A DNA stretch of 34,994 nucleotides from an uncultured Verrucomicrobiota bacterium (GTDB lineage Bacteria; Verrucomicrobiota; Kiritimatiellia; RFP12; UBA1067), in assembly GCA_945613785.1 (NCBI GenBank), contig CALZAJ010000003.1, positions 1 through 34,994 on the forward strand. Reading direction: 5' to 3'. The notes beneath the pieces are model-generated. The model was not told the DNA's origin, made no database searches, and was given only the letters and a program-made list of their open reading frames with translations. Made by a program: the position numbers and the translations under genes. This document shows, piece by piece, positions 8,459 through 18,146 of this stretch (positions within the stretch are counted from its first letter, which is position 1; each line of letters opens with the position of its first letter).

Positions 8459-11400
8459 CTATTCGGTACGCTCCGCCTCAATCGGGAAAGACCCGTACTT
8501 CTTTATCGTGCCGGTTGCCAACAGACGCCCGCCGACCAGGAAACCTTGCACTTTCACGGTGTCGTACTTGAGCCGTCCGTCGGCAAGATAATAAAGTTTG
8601 AACGAGCCAGACACCGCAGCCGTGCGCGCGGTAAACTTGAGTTTGAGCGCCGAAAGATTGGCCGGGGGTTTGTTCGCGGACGTTACGAGCTTGAGCGCGC
8701 CCGTTGCGCGATCCGCCGATACGCGCCCGGAAGTGCGCGGCACCGACACTTTCCCGCGAACAACCGCAAAGTCTTCCGGCACTAACGCCACGCCATCAAC
8801 CGTTTCTTCATAAGAATTATAGCGAGGAATGTCGTAGACCAGCGAGTATTGTCCGTCTTCCGGCGCGGACACGCGCTCGACAAGCAAAGGCTGCCAGTTT
8901 TCTTCGGTCAGCGCCGCAATCTCCGCCGCGTCGCCATCGAGCCAGAAGACGAAGCCGAAATTGACGGACCGCTTGGAGTAGACGACGGGCACGGCGAAGC
9001 GATCGTCTTCGCCAAGAACTCCTTGCGTCGAAAGCGAAACCCGCGTTCCGTCGGGCAGCGTCCCAGAAACCTTGGTTTTCCCATAGCGGCCGATGGTGAG
9101 CGAAAGCCCTGCCAGCCCATTGCCCGTATCGAACAGGCAAAGCCAGTTGCCGAGGGGCATTTTCGCGACACGGGCTTTTTCCACTGCCGATTTCGAGCGC
9201 GAAAAATCTTCCGCCGCCTGGACGGAATACGATCCGTAATTCCCAAGCACGGCACGGTCGGTGAAGATCACTCCCGATTCGTCGAGCGGATACTCGTCCG
9301 CTCCGGCAACAAATCCGCCGCGGACGGTAGTTCTGCGCTCGCCGATTTTCGTTACGTAAATCGTGGTTTTAACTGTCCGCCCCGCATTTGCCTTCGTGGT
9401 CTTGGCCGCAATCAATCCGGCGATTTTGCCATCCTTCTCGATCCAGCCGTTAAAGGTGGCGGCGTAAGACGTGTCAACGGGCGCGACGGATTCGAGCGAA
9501 TACAGAACACGCTCGGTGCTATTCGTTTCGGACGGCACCTCTTCTTCGGGCGGTGGCTCTTCCACGGGTGGAAGGTCTTCCTCGGGCGGATCGACCGGCG
9601 ACGGATCGACCGGCGGCGGGTTGACTGGCGGCGGATTGGATCCGCCCCCTTCAGGCGGCGTTGGAGGCTCGGGCTCCTTCAATGTAAGCTTTGCCGACAT
9701 CGATTCAATCTGCTCGTAGTTCGTCTCGTCGCCGCTGAAACTTGCCGTGACGACATAAACGCCCGCCGCGACGCGTTCGTTGCCCGAATAGCTAACGCTC
9801 ACGCCCTCGGGCAAACTTCCCTTAATAAAAAGAGAATGCTGCTTGCCGTCAACCTCGAACGTGGCGTCGGTGAAAACAACCTTGCTCATATCATAGGCGG
9901 CCTTGGCAATCGACCAGGTGCGCACGATTGCGTTAGTGGTAAGATCGGGCCAGCGCGAATACGCGCCCAGTTCGATCGTCGCGGTGTAGGTGCCGGCGTT
10001 GGTGGCGGCGAGCACGCCTGCTGCCGAACAGCTCGAATCGATTGCGACGCCCTGTTGCTCCGCGCCGGTATAGACGAGATTGGTGGAAAGCTGCGGCCAG
10101 GCAATTATCCCCCACTTCTCGGGATGGAACGCGATATCGGGCGTAATCGTCAGCGCCGACTGAATCTGCGGCAGCGGCGCGTAGCCTTCCTCCCGCTGGA
10201 ACTCGGCAACCACATCGTAATAGCCGGCCGCTCTCTGGAAGTTGTTGCTGTAGACGATGTTGGTAACCCCGACCGGCCAGCAGGCCCTGTCGATGTAATT
10301 CGAAAAGACATTGCCGTTTTCATAAAACTCGTTGTCCGCAAATTCGGGTGCGACAAAAGTTTCGCTCAAGCCCTCGTCAGGAATCCAGCGGATGTTGTCT
10401 AACCAGACTTTATAGTCGGAACTGCTACTAATAGAATCATTCCAGATTTTCCATGCAAAAGTACTGCATGTCGCGCTATCGATTTTTTGCGTAACCGTTG
10501 TCCATTTGCCGACCGAGGGAGATGGTGGGCTGAAACCCGAGACTCTACTTCCGTTTTCGCCGAAAAGATAAAAGAAGGTTGGTTTGTTACCACCGGTGGA
10601 CTCCTTCCAGTCGAAAATCAATTTCCCATTCCCAGGGACGTTGCCGGAAATGATCGCGTCACTTTCTATGTTCGAGGCCAAAATCGACGAACCGCCGTGG
10701 GTGGATTCGTTCGTATCGATCGACCAGCATGAACCGACAGGTTCATTAAGGAGAATGAAAGTGTCGACGGCCTGCATCCAGTCCGAACGCGCATCGCTCC
10801 AGACGGCATAAAGTTCAACGACTTCATCTTCGGCTGCAATGTCGGAGGCAAGCTCGGCGCCGTCGGCTAATTCGACGCTCCCCGTCGGCGAGGTCGCCCA
10901 ACCGGAGAAGACGTAACCATCCTTGGCGAAAGTGCATTTCTTAAGTTTGTTGGTGGTGCAGCCTACGGAGAAAGACTGCATAAACATCGTGTTGTGGCCG
11001 CCGTTGGGGTGGAAGCGGACGCGATAGGCCGAAGCCGACCAGACGGCTTTCAACACAATCTCCGCCGCGTCGACGCCATCCATGATCATGATATTCGCGC
11101 CGTCGGCAAAGGCAATATCGACGCCATTGGTAGTCCACCCCAGAAACTCGCGCGAATTGAATTGGAATGCGTTGGCGGGCAATTTGGCCGACGTCCCATA
11201 ACGAACCTGCATTGCCGGCATCTCGCCGATGCCGCCGTTGGAATCGAAGCGGACGGAATACGCCCCTTCCGACCAGACAGCCTGAAGTTCGAGCTCGGCA
11301 CCATTTATGTCGGTCAGGTTTTTCACCGTCTCGCCATCGTCATAAGTGCCGCCGCCGGAGATTGTCCATCTCAGAAACTCGCGCGTGCCGTATTCAAACC

Positions 11401-12607
11401 CGACCGGCGGCAGATTCGTGGGCGTATCGTAGAACAGCACCAAATCGTCCATCTTGCCCGCCGCGCCGCCTGGATTGAAACGGATAGTATAGCTGTTCGC
11501 CGCATAAACCGCTCTGATGATCTTGTCCGCGATGATTTCATCAAAGTCTGCGTCCCACTTCTCGAAGTGGTAGCCCTTGGGTACGGTGGCAATCGGGGAT
11601 GTAGCCGCATAGCCCTCCTTCACCTTGTCAATCACGTTAGTCGATGCGCCTGTCTCGGTTTTGAAGCGGAACTCGACATCATAGACTTTACGCTCGCGCC
11701 ATTGGGCGTAAAGCGTTGTGAAATCGATATCGCTGGCAGTTACGGTATCGCCATTCGAGATAATAGCCCCGCCGGAAGGATAGGGCGACCAGCCAACGAA
11801 ATATTCATCGTTAGGCGGCGTGGGCTCCGGCAATGAATACTTCTCGCCGATTCGTACGACTATGTTTTGGGGACTCACCTTGCCACCTTGCGGAGCAAGC
11901 GCCACCTGAACGGCGCGCTTTTCCCAGATCGCGTAAAGCGTAACCGTGCCGTTCGTCGTCGCACCAAATTTCTCGCCGGCCTTGTCTAGCTCCTGGCCGG
12001 TGGTGAAGTCGGCTTTGACGGCTGCTTTGGAAGTAGACCAGCCGGCGATTTCCCAGCCCTTGCGGATAGACGAATTTTCCCAGGCTTCGATGCGCTCGGC
12101 CATATCGTCGCCTGCAGCCACGACCACGACATCGGTATAGACAACGCCCTTGGGTCCGTAAGCCGCAGTAAAATTGCCGACGTTGGGATTGTAGACGATG
12201 TCGTATTTGAGGGGCGAGAACACCGGCGAGAGATAAAGCGACGAACCCCAAAGCGGAGATTCGTCTTTATCCCACTCAACTTTTATCGTGTAGCCGGAAT
12301 ATGATTTTTTGATTCGCTCGTCCGGAATCGACGACAAGGTGGTTCCAGACCACGTCAAACCGTCCCACAAAATCCATTGATCGAGAGCATAGCCCTTCGG
12401 CGGCACGGCGGCGATGCTGAACGAGAAGCTGGACGAAAGAAGCTGCGTTCCGTAAGGAGAAACGGTGGAGTTCACATTCGCTTCCATTGCCCGGTTCCCG
12501 TCCAAGAAATAATACGGCTGGGTGACGGTTATTTGGGTTGTCGCCGCGTTGGCGATGATCCCCGTAACAGCGAACACAAAAACGAACGAATGTTTTCTCA
12601 GATTCAT
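8459..12607 (-). CDS. Secreted InlB_B-repeat (Listeria-Bacteroides repeat) multidomain protein
   Basis: A 1382-residue exported protein with a signal peptide (residues 1-21, ending ANA). About six InlB-type beta-grasp repeats span roughly 130-605, recognisable by 'V.F..NGG' starts, 'F.GW' cores and 'L.AVW/L.A.W' ends (e.g. [16 protein letters not shown]). A beta-sandwich region at about 610-745 ([20 protein letters not shown]) resembles a carbohydrate-binding or lectin-like fold. Two MBG-like domains lie at about 750-975. A Pro/Glu linker (979-1024) leads to a C-terminal beta-rich domain with recurring 'G....G' strand motifs (about 1035-1382). No catalytic motif is seen; adhesion or surface scaffolding is inferred from the architecture. 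No LPXTG or PEP-CTERM-like anchor is visible. The ATG at 12607 is preceded by GGAAGGGG-type ribosome binding sequence. It begins 26 nt after the rho stop and ends 4 nt before uvrA, an odd place for a surface protein. Confidence 0.85.
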   Translation of the reverse strand: MNLRKHSFVFVFAVTGIIANAATTQITVTQPYYFLDGNRAMEANVNSTVSPYGTQLLSSSFSFSIAAVPPKGYALDQWILWDGLTWSGTTLSSIPDERIKKSYSGYTIKVEWDKDESPLWGSSLYLSPVFSPLKYDIVYNPNVGNFTAAYGPKGVVYTDVVVVAAGDDMAERIEAWENSSIRKGWEIAGWSTSKAAVKADFTTGQELDKAGEKFGATTNGTVTLYAIWEKRAVQVALAPQGGKVSPQNIVVRIGEKYSLPEPTPPNDEYFVGWSPYPSGGAIISNGDTVTASDIDFTTLYAQWRERKVYDVEFRFKTETGASTNVIDKVKEGYAATSPIATVPKGYHFEKWDADFDEIIADKIIRAVYAANSYTIRFNPGGAAGKMDDLVLFYDTPTNLPPVGFEYGTREFLRWTISGGGTYDDGETVKNLTDINGAELELQAVWSEGAYSVRFDSNGGIGEMPAMQVRYGTSAKLPANAFQFNSREFLGWTTNGVDIAFADGANIMIMDGVDAAEIVLKAVWSASAYRVRFHPNGGHNTMFMQSFSVGCTTNKLKKCTFAKDGYVFSGWATSPTGSVELADGAELASDIAAEDEVVELYAVWSDARSDWMQAVDTFILLNEPVGSCWSIDTNESTHGGSSILASNIESDAIISGNVPGNGKLIFDWKESTGGNKPTFFYLFGENGSRVSGFSPPSPSVGKWTTVTQKIDSATCSTFAWKIWNDSISSSSDYKVWLDNIRWIPDEGLSETFVAPEFADNEFYENGNVFSNYIDRACWPVGVTNIVYSNNFQRAAGYYDVVAEFQREEGYAPLPQIQSALTITPDIAFHPEKWGIIAWPQLSTNLVYTGAEQQGVAIDSSCSAAGVLAATNAGTYTATIELGAYSRWPDLTTNAIVRTWSIAKAAYDMSKVVFTDATFEVDGKQHSLFIKGSLPEGVSVSYSGNERVAAGVYVVTASFSGDETNYEQIESMSAKLTLKEPEPPTPPEGGGSNPPPVNPPPVDPSPVDPPEEDLPPVEEPPPEEEVPSETNSTERVLYSLESVAPVDTSYAATFNGWIEKDGKIAGLIAAKTTKANAGRTVKTTIYVTKIGERRTTVRGGFVAGADEYPLDESGVIFTDRAVLGNYGSYSVQAAEDFSRSKSAVEKARVAKMPLGNWLCLFDTGNGLAGLSLTIGRYGKTKVSGTLPDGTRVSLSTQGVLGEDDRFAVPVVYSKRSVNFGFVFWLDGDAAEIAALTEENWQPLLVERVSAPEDGQYSLVYDIPRYNSYEETVDGVALVPEDFAVVRGKVSVPRTSGRVSADRATGALKLVTSANKPPANLSALKLKFTARTAAVSGSFKLYYLADGRLKYDTVKVQGFLVGGRLLATGTIKKYGSFPIEAERTE

Positions 12608-12633
12608 CCCCTTACCCCTTCCCTTTTCTGGAT

Positions 12634-14190
12634 TTATAGATTCTTGAGATCAAGCGCAAGCAGAAACTCGGGGTTCGACTTCGTTTTCTTCAACGAGTTA
12701 AGAACCGACTTCATGGCCGATTCAGCTCCAGCGTCGCTCAAGATGCGGCGCATGCCCCAGGTCTTCTCGAGTTCCATCGGATCAAGGAGGAGATCCTCCT
12801 TGCGCGTGCCGGACTTGTCGACGTCGATAGCCGGGAAGATACGCTTGTCCGCGAGACCGCGGTCCAGGACGATTTCCATATTGCCCGTGCCCTTGAACTC
12901 CTCGAAGATCACTTCGTCCATGCGCGAGCCGGTATCGATGAGACCCGTTGCGATGATCGTGAGCGAACCGCCGCCTTCGATGTTGCGGGCCGCGCCGAAG
13001 AAACGCTTCGGACGGTGCATCGCCATCGCGTCCACACCACCCGTGAGAATCTTGCCGGAGTGAGGCTGGACCGTGTTGTACGCACGGGCCATACGGGTGA
13101 TGGAGTCGAGGAGGATGACCACGTCGCGTCCGTTCTCGACCTGACGCTTGGACATCTCAATGACCATCTCGGCGACGTTCACGTGGTGCTGGGGCTCTTC
13201 ATCGAAGGTCGACGAAAGGACCATTGCCTTGGTGTTACGCTGCATGTCCGTCACTTCCTCAGGACGTTCGTCGATGAGGAGGATGATGAGCATCGCCTCC
13301 GGATGGTTCGCCGTAATCGCATTCGCCATCTTCTGGAGCAAGACCGTCTTACCGACGCGCGGCGGCGCGATGATGAGTCCGCGCTGACCGAAGCCGATCG
13401 GCGTGAAGAGGTCGATGACGCGCGTCGAGTATTCCGTCGGCTCCGTCTCGAGAATAATGCGACGGGTCGGGAAGGTCGCCGTCAGGTTTTCGAAATGGAC
13501 AACGCGGGCAGCCACAGAAGGCTCCTTGCCGTTGACGGTGTTCACATTGCCGAGACAGAAGAACCGGTCACGGTCGCGCGGGTCGCGAACAGGTCCCTCG
13601 ATGATATCACCCGTGCGAAGCGCGTGACGACGAATCTGCTGCTGGGTCACGAAGACGTCCTCCGGGCAGGCGAGGAAGTTGTTCTTCGCCGAACGGAGAA
13701 AGCCATGGCCTTCACGAACGATTTCAAGGCAACCGGACGCGAGAACCGCGCCACCCTTGGCGAGGTAAGAACGGATGGCCGCGAAAATGAGCTCGTGCTT
13801 CCGATAGGTTCCGAGCTCCTCGGGGTCCGCCCCCGGCATCATGCGATCGACAATCTGAGGGGCCGGCCAAGTCTGGATATCGGCCAGACGAAATTCAGGG
13901 AGCGACGGATCGCGATTGGCATTGGACGCTTCCTCGGGCTGCGCCGCGCGCGGCTCGGTCGGCAACGGCGCGTTCAAAAGAGGATTCACCGACTCGGCAC
14001 CATTGCCGCCGCGGATCGGCGAATTGTTCTTCTGCTGGGAACGGTGCGGCTGGCGCTTGTGGAACTGCTTCTTCTGATTCTGCTGTCCGCCGCCGCCATT
14101 GCCACCCTGAGACTGAGCCGGCGGATTGGCCGGAGGGGTGGAACGGGCTGGCTTTGCACTCTGTGCGAAAACGTCGAATTCTTCTGCCAT
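12634..14190 (-). CDS. rho: Transcription termination factor Rho with disordered N-terminal extension
   Basis: Rho is a hexameric RNA helicase that ends transcription. Of 518 residues, about 1-90 are a low-complexity extension rich in Pro, Gln, Asn, Gly and Lys. Then come a Rho_N-type helical domain (about 103-145), the cold-shock-like RNA-binding domain (GHGFLRS at about 161, TGDIIEGP at about 193), and the RecA-like ATPase with Walker A PPRVGKT (276-282), Walker B LLIDERPEEV, Q-loop region RMARAYNT, and C-terminal GTRKEDLLL. The length over the E. coli protein (419) is explained by the extension. The ATG at 14190 gives MAEEFDVFAQ; I see no convincing Shine-Dalgarno before it, unlike most neighbours. 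It lies 33 nt after coaE. The absence of intrinsic terminators in this window fits heavy use of Rho, which is inference. Confidence 0.97.
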   Translation of the reverse strand: MAEEFDVFAQSAKPARSTPPANPPAQSQGGNGGGGQQNQKKQFHKRQPHRSQQKNNSPIRGGNGAESVNPLLNAPLPTEPRAAQPEEASNANRDPSLPEFRLADIQTWPAPQIVDRMMPGADPEELGTYRKHELIFAAIRSYLAKGGAVLASGCLEIVREGHGFLRSAKNNFLACPEDVFVTQQQIRRHALRTGDIIEGPVRDPRDRDRFFCLGNVNTVNGKEPSVAARVVHFENLTATFPTRRIILETEPTEYSTRVIDLFTPIGFGQRGLIIAPPRVGKTVLLQKMANAITANHPEAMLIILLIDERPEEVTDMQRNTKAMVLSSTFDEEPQHHVNVAEMVIEMSKRQVENGRDVVILLDSITRMARAYNTVQPHSGKILTGGVDAMAMHRPKRFFGAARNIEGGGSLTIIATGLIDTGSRMDEVIFEEFKGTGNMEIVLDRGLADKRIFPAIDVDKSGTRKEDLLLDPMELEKTWGMRRILSDAGAESAMKSVLNSLKKTKSNPEFLLALDLKNL

Positions 14191-14223
14191 AGCGATATTT
14201 ATCTAGTTGGAGGGTTAATGGAC

Positions 14224-14754
14224 TCAAGACCGTGATTTCAGCCAGTCGACGAAAGCTACGGCTTGAGCGCGTAGTTCTTCGGCAGTGCCGTCGTTCCTGA
14301 TCACATAGTGGGATTTTTCGGCCTTTTCCTCGACTGGCAACTGGGCTGCCAGACGGGCTTCGGCCTCATCGCGCGAATAGCCGCGCTTCGTCATCATGCG
14401 GGAGATTTGGTTCTCACGTGAAGATGCGATGCAACAAATTATATCATAATCCGACTGCCATTGCACCTCGAAGAGCAATGGAATGACGGCCAGGCGAAGA
14501 CGTCCGTTCGTCGATGTAACATTCAGAAAGGAGGAAATCTCCTCCCTCACCAGGGGGTGAAGCCACGCCTCAAGGGCCTTCCGCTTGATGGGATCGCCGA
14601 ACACCTCCGCGGCAATCCGCTTACGTTCAGCAGGGTTGGGAATCAATTGATGAACAACGTCATCGGCATCGATTGTCTCAATGCCGAGTTCGTTCAGAAA
14701 AGAGGAAAGGAGGGATTTGCCGCAGGCAATCCCCCCCGTAAGGCATATTCGCAT
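14224..14754 (-). CDS. coaE: Dephospho-CoA kinase
   Basis: CoaE phosphorylates dephospho-CoA at the ribose 3'-hydroxyl, the last step of coenzyme A synthesis in the cytosol. The 176-residue product begins MRICLTGGIACGKS, with P-loop GGIACGKS, followed by the family's IDADDVVH, the helical segment WLHPLVREEI, the substrate motif VIPLLFE, and the lid R-rich stretch ISRMMTKRGYSRDEAEARL. It is about 25-30 residues shorter than the E. coli enzyme, mainly because the segment between IDADDVVH and WLHPLV is compact; all key motifs remain. The start at 14754 is 14 nt after the secretin stop; the ribosome binding site is weak, suggesting coupling to the secretin gene. CoA supply links loosely with the downstream acetyl-CoA metabolism genes pta and ackA, but position alone does not show a shared function. 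Confidence 0.95.
   Translation of the reverse strand: MRICLTGGIACGKSLLSSFLNELGIETIDADDVVHQLIPNPAERKRIAAEVFGDPIKRKALEAWLHPLVREEISSFLNVTSTNGRLRLAVIPLLFEVQWQSDYDIICCIASSRENQISRMMTKRGYSRDEAEARLAAQLPVEEKAEKSHYVIRNDGTAEELRAQAVAFVDWLKSRS
14438..14446 (-). promoter_or_regulatory. Possible extended -10 promoter inside coaE, ahead of rho
   Basis: On the minus strand the coding sequence of coaE contains TGATATAAT, an exact TGn-TATAAT extended -10 element about 250 nt upstream of the rho ATG. No convincing -35 is seen. It could give rho its own transcript, but a single match in AT-rich coding sequence can occur by chance. Confidence 0.25.
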
Positions 14755-14768
14755 ATGCTGAGCTTTGA

Positions 14769-17700
14769 TTAGTCCTCGCCCTCGGGCGCCGCCTTGACGT
14801 CGGCATCCGTCGTCTCGTTGGAGCTCATCGTGACCTCGCGGCCGCGAACATCGACAAGGCGTGTGGTGACGAACACCAGGAGGTTGCGCTTGGTCGTCTG
14901 CTCGGAGTGGCTGCGGAAGAGACGCCCGATGAACGGCAGGTCGCCGAGGAACGGAATCTTGTCGTCCATCGCCTTACGGTGCTCGGTGATGAGACCGCCC
15001 ATGACGATCGTGGCGCCAGGATAGACCGAAATCTTCGAGTTGATGTGGCGGGTGTGGAAGAACGGCTGTTCCATCGGCGCATCGTAATAGGTCATGTTCT
15101 TGTCACCCGAGGCGGAGAGGTTCTTCATCGCCTGCACTGCCGCGTCGCTCGCTTCGGTGACGATCATGTTCTTGAGCGCCGTGTCAATTGTCCCGCCGAC
15201 GGAAGCGATGATGTCGGAGAGACCAGTGAAGATCGTGCCGATACCTTCGAAACTCTGGAGCGAGCTGTTGCCGGTGAACGGAATCTTCATGCCGTAGTTC
15301 TTCCACGTCGGCTCGTCGACGACCTGGGTCTCGAGCTCGAGGTCAATGAGGTTGCCGTCATCGGTGAGCGTCGGGATGACACGGAGGATGACGCCGACTT
15401 CACGCATCGTGAATTCCTGCGGCTCGACGACTGCGAGAATCGCAGACTGGCTGCCGCCCGAGTTGCCGCCACCGTTGTTGGAGGAGCTCGACTGGAGCTG
15501 AACTTCGTAATCGGTCGGGTAGATGTATTCCGTGACGACCTTCATGACCGCTTCCTGACCAGACTGCGTGAGCACCTTCGGCGCGGAGAGAAGATCCGTG
15601 TCGCTGCGCTGCGAAAGCATGTGCAGGATCATGGAGAGGTCCGCACCGCCGAGGAACGCGTTGATGCGCATAAACTGGTCGTTCTGCGAATTCGATTCGC
15701 CGGAAATGTGGTTCGACAGCGTCGAAAGATAGCGCATGTTCGTGCCGTAGGCCGCGTCCCCACCGATGCCGTTGACGCCCACGCGCCCGTGGGAAGCCGA
15801 CCCGCTGCGAATCCACGAAGCACCGTTGGAATTAGCGTAGGTGGTCTTCGTTGAAGTAGAACTCGTCGAAGAACTCGTCGACGTGGATGTTGTCACCCCG
15901 CCGTTGTTGATAACGCCGCCGGTCGAAGTGGAGGAGCTGCCCGTGCCCGTAGAGCTGTCGGTGGTCGTCGTGGTCGAGCCCGAGGCCGAACCCCAGGTTC
16001 CGCCGCGCAGGCCCAACGCGCGGGAGACATGGCTGCCGAGGCCGAGTGTGTAGTCGCTGTTGAGAATCCATTCAAAACCGAGCGAATTGAGATCTTCCTG
16101 GCAAACTTCGACGAAGCGCGTCTCAATCTCGATGAGCTTGGGATCGGCGTTCATTTCCGTCAGGGCCTTCTCGAGTTCGGCGAGGTTCTCATACGTGTTC
16201 TTCACGCGGAGCTTGCCGATTGTCTTGATGTACATGATCGAGGAGCCATCGGGCCATTCCACGCCGAGGAGCTTGAAGAACTCCTTCCAGTCGCGGCTCT
16301 GGTTGCCGTCGCTGTCGTCATCCTTGCTGGAGCTACGGGTCACGAAGCCGCTAGACTGCATCTCCTTCATTTCGGAGGAAGCGGTGTCCATGCGCTCCAT
16401 GAAGGCCGCCACGACAGGATAGCTGCGGGTGACCATCTCCTCAGTCGACATGCCCTTCTCCATGACGAGCACGATCGAATCCTGAACCTTGAACTTGTAG
16501 TTAACGGATTCGCAGACGAGCTTGAGAGCATCGAAGAAGGTGATGTCGCTCGCGGTGATCATCGGGATGACCGGAACGCCAGCCTGATCGGAGGAGCCTT
16601 CAGACTCTTCATCTTCGCCGCCAAAGCCATCGGACTCCTCGGAGGCCGCAGCCGACGCCGCATTGCGGAGCGTGTCAGGCGTCTTCAGCATGAAGTTAAA
16701 GCCGCGTTGATCAACCGGGAGATCCGGACGGTCGAAGTCACGGGACGCGCTGCGGAAGAAGTCAACCGCATCGATGATCGTCGCCGGCGGCTTGAACGAG
16801 ATGGACGGAAGACGCATCTCCTTCATACGCTTGATGATGCTCTGCTCGAGCGCACGCTCAGGATCGTTGTCGAGCGGACGCTTGACCGTCTGGCTCTTGA
16901 TCTGCTCAAGTTCCTGCGCGTTGGGCGCGTAGACCGGACGCCACGCCTTGTCGACATCGGCAATCATTCCGTCGCGCGCGGCCTTGCGCTCGAGTTGGTA
17001 GATCGTACGGCGCTTCTTCTGAATCTTGTCGCGGAGACGGAGCGCCTCCTGATTGTACTTGTCCTGAACGAGAACGAGTTCGCACTCGTCAAGCGCACGG
17101 TCGAGCTCGCGGGTCGCAAAAAGCTGGCTGGAACGCTTGAGGTGCTGCTGGATCTTCGCACGGTTGGCCTTGTAATCCTCGTCGTTACGACGATGCGTCA
17201 CTTCAGAGACGTCAATCTTGCTGGCTTCCGGATCATCGGCGGCCAACCAGGCTTCGAGCTGACGGCGGGCCTTCGGATGACGCTTGGCAACAGCCTTCTC
17301 CATCAGCTTGATGGCGCGGGCGCGGCGGCCAGTGGAGTCTTCCTGAATCGCGGCATGATAGAGACCGGCGGCAATGCCGTTCGCGCACTCCTTGCGGAGG
17401 TGCTGCATCGCCGGCTTGTCGTTCAGGAGCTTGTCAGCGATCGTGTAGTGACGGGTCGCTTCAATGAATTCTTCAGCGGCCATCGCGCTACGGGCGAGCT
17501 CGACTTCGCGCATCGCCTCAGTATCGAAGGCCCTACGGCGCAATTCTTCAGTCGTACGGAGGTTTTCAATGAGTTCGGCATCCGGACCCGTGTAACGCGG
17601 AGTGGCCGGTTTAACAACCGCAGGCGTCTCAGCCACCGCGACAGGGGTTTCCTCGGCCACAACGGCAGGAGTTCCCTCGGCCACCGCAGGCGTTTCGGCA

Positions 17701-18089
17701 ACGGTCGCCGCCGGGGTTTGCTGTTCGGACTGAAGGTCATTCAAAAGCGAGAGAACGCCATCGTCGGCCTCATCCTTCTTCTCCGCGACTGCGGGGACCT
17801 CGGCAGGCTTCTCTTCGGCGACCTCAGCAGCCGGCTCCTCCGCGGCTTCAGCCTCGGCAGCGGGTTCCTCCTTGGCCTCTTCCTCGGCCGCAGCCTCGGG
17901 TTGAGACGCCTCCTCTGCAGGCGCAACTTCGCCATTCTTCTCTGTCTCGGCCGCAGCGGCCTGCTTGGAAGAATCGCCCTCGAGATCCTTCAAAAGATCG
18001 ACGAGATCGTCTTGGGCATTGACGGTTTGACCGATGGCGACAAATGCCATCGTCGCGCTAACTGCAACCAGATTCCTCAAGTTCATCAT
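14769..18089 (-). CDS. Amuc_1098-like pilus-type outer-membrane secretin
   Basis: Forms the outer-membrane ring of a type IV pilus-like system. Using ORF-track numbering (1109 aa): signal peptide ending VNA-QD at about 28; Ala/Glu/Pro-rich acidic stretch (45-165); helical TPR-like repeats (about 170-380); N-domains (LPSISFKPPATIIDAV at 430, ITASDITFFDALKLV at 514, KLRVKNTYENLAELE at 629, a typical N1-type fold); Ser/Thr-rich segment (705-759); and the C-terminal secretin domain with SAPKVLTQSGQEA, VGVILRVIPTL and the hallmark KIPFLGDLPFIGRLF. The ORF track starts at GTG 18098, but AAGGAG (18101-18106) is only 2 nt from it and 11 nt from the ATG at 18089, which I choose (1106 aa). It follows the Amuc_1099-like gene and has its own promoter (18118-18146). 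Gene order and the long TPR-bearing N-terminus match the Akkermansia family rather than T2SS GspD. Confidence 0.93.
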   Translation of the reverse strand: MMNLRNLVAVSATMAFVAIGQTVNAQDDLVDLLKDLEGDSSKQAAAAETEKNGEVAPAEEASQPEAAAEEEAKEEPAAEAEAAEEPAAEVAEEKPAEVPAVAEKKDEADDGVLSLLNDLQSEQQTPAATVAETPAVAEGTPAVVAEETPVAVAETPAVVKPATPRYTGPDAELIENLRTTEELRRRAFDTEAMREVELARSAMAAEEFIEATRHYTIADKLLNDKPAMQHLRKECANGIAAGLYHAAIQEDSTGRRARAIKLMEKAVAKRHPKARRQLEAWLAADDPEASKIDVSEVTHRRNDEDYKANRAKIQQHLKRSSQLFATRELDRALDECELVLVQDKYNQEALRLRDKIQKKRRTIYQLERKAARDGMIADVDKAWRPVYAPNAQELEQIKSQTVKRPLDNDPERALEQSIIKRMKEMRLPSISFKPPATIIDAVDFFRSASRDFDRPDLPVDQRGFNFMLKTPDTLRNAASAAASEESDGFGGEDEESEGSSDQAGVPVIPMITASDITFFDALKLVCESVNYKFKVQDSIVLVMEKGMSTEEMVTRSYPVVAAFMERMDTASSEMKEMQSSGFVTRSSSKDDDSDGNQSRDWKEFFKLLGVEWPDGSSIMYIKTIGKLRVKNTYENLAELEKALTEMNADPKLIEIETRFVEVCQEDLNSLGFEWILNSDYTLGLGSHVSRALGLRGGTWGSASGSTTTTTDSSTGTGSSSTSTGGVINNGGVTTSTSTSSSTSSTSTKTTYANSNGASWIRSGSASHGRVGVNGIGGDAAYGTNMRYLSTLSNHISGESNSQNDQFMRINAFLGGADLSMILHMLSQRSDTDLLSAPKVLTQSGQEAVMKVVTEYIYPTDYEVQLQSSSSNNGGGNSGGSQSAILAVVEPQEFTMREVGVILRVIPTLTDDGNLIDLELETQVVDEPTWKNYGMKIPFTGNSSLQSFEGIGTIFTGLSDIIASVGGTIDTALKNMIVTEASDAAVQAMKNLSASGDKNMTYYDAPMEQPFFHTRHINSKISVYPGATIVMGGLITEHRKAMDDKIPFLGDLPFIGRLFRSHSEQTTKRNLLVFVTTRLVDVRGREVTMSSNETTDADVKAAPEGED

Positions 18090-18117
18090 ATCGAGCACTG
18101 CTCCTTGATTTTGAAAT

Positions 18118-18146
18118 ATTATACCGAAATTTTAGTTACTGTTCAA
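18118..18146 (-). promoter_or_regulatory. Sigma70-like promoter of the secretin gene
   Basis: The minus strand carries TTGAAC (18141-18146), exactly 17 nt, then TATAAT (18118-18123). The -35 matches TTGACA at four of six bases and the -10 is perfect. The -35 overlaps the last codons and stop of the Amuc_1099-like gene. Expected transcription start is near 18111, giving a leader of about 22 nt that contains the AAGGAG ribosome binding site. This is the best promoter match I found in the window. Confidence 0.6.

Noticed and set aside
8455-8481. TTG start for uvrA used by the ORF track
   Set aside because: It adds residues not typical of UvrA and overlaps the preceding gene; the ATG at 8454 gives the family N-terminus.
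6433-8571. 712-aa plus-strand ORF opposite uvrA
   Set aside because: Arg/Glu/His-rich translation without domains, fully antisense to a certain gene; typical shadow frame in GC-rich DNA.
12617-12640. TATAAA before the InlB-repeat gene as a promoter
   Set aside because: No acceptable -35 at 15-19 nt and the match overlaps the rho stop region; too weak to list.
14769-18098. Secretin as GspD of a type II secretion system
   Set aside because: Neighbours are PilM/Amuc-type proteins, no gspE/F/G is present, and the long TPR-bearing N-terminus fits the Amuc_1098 type.
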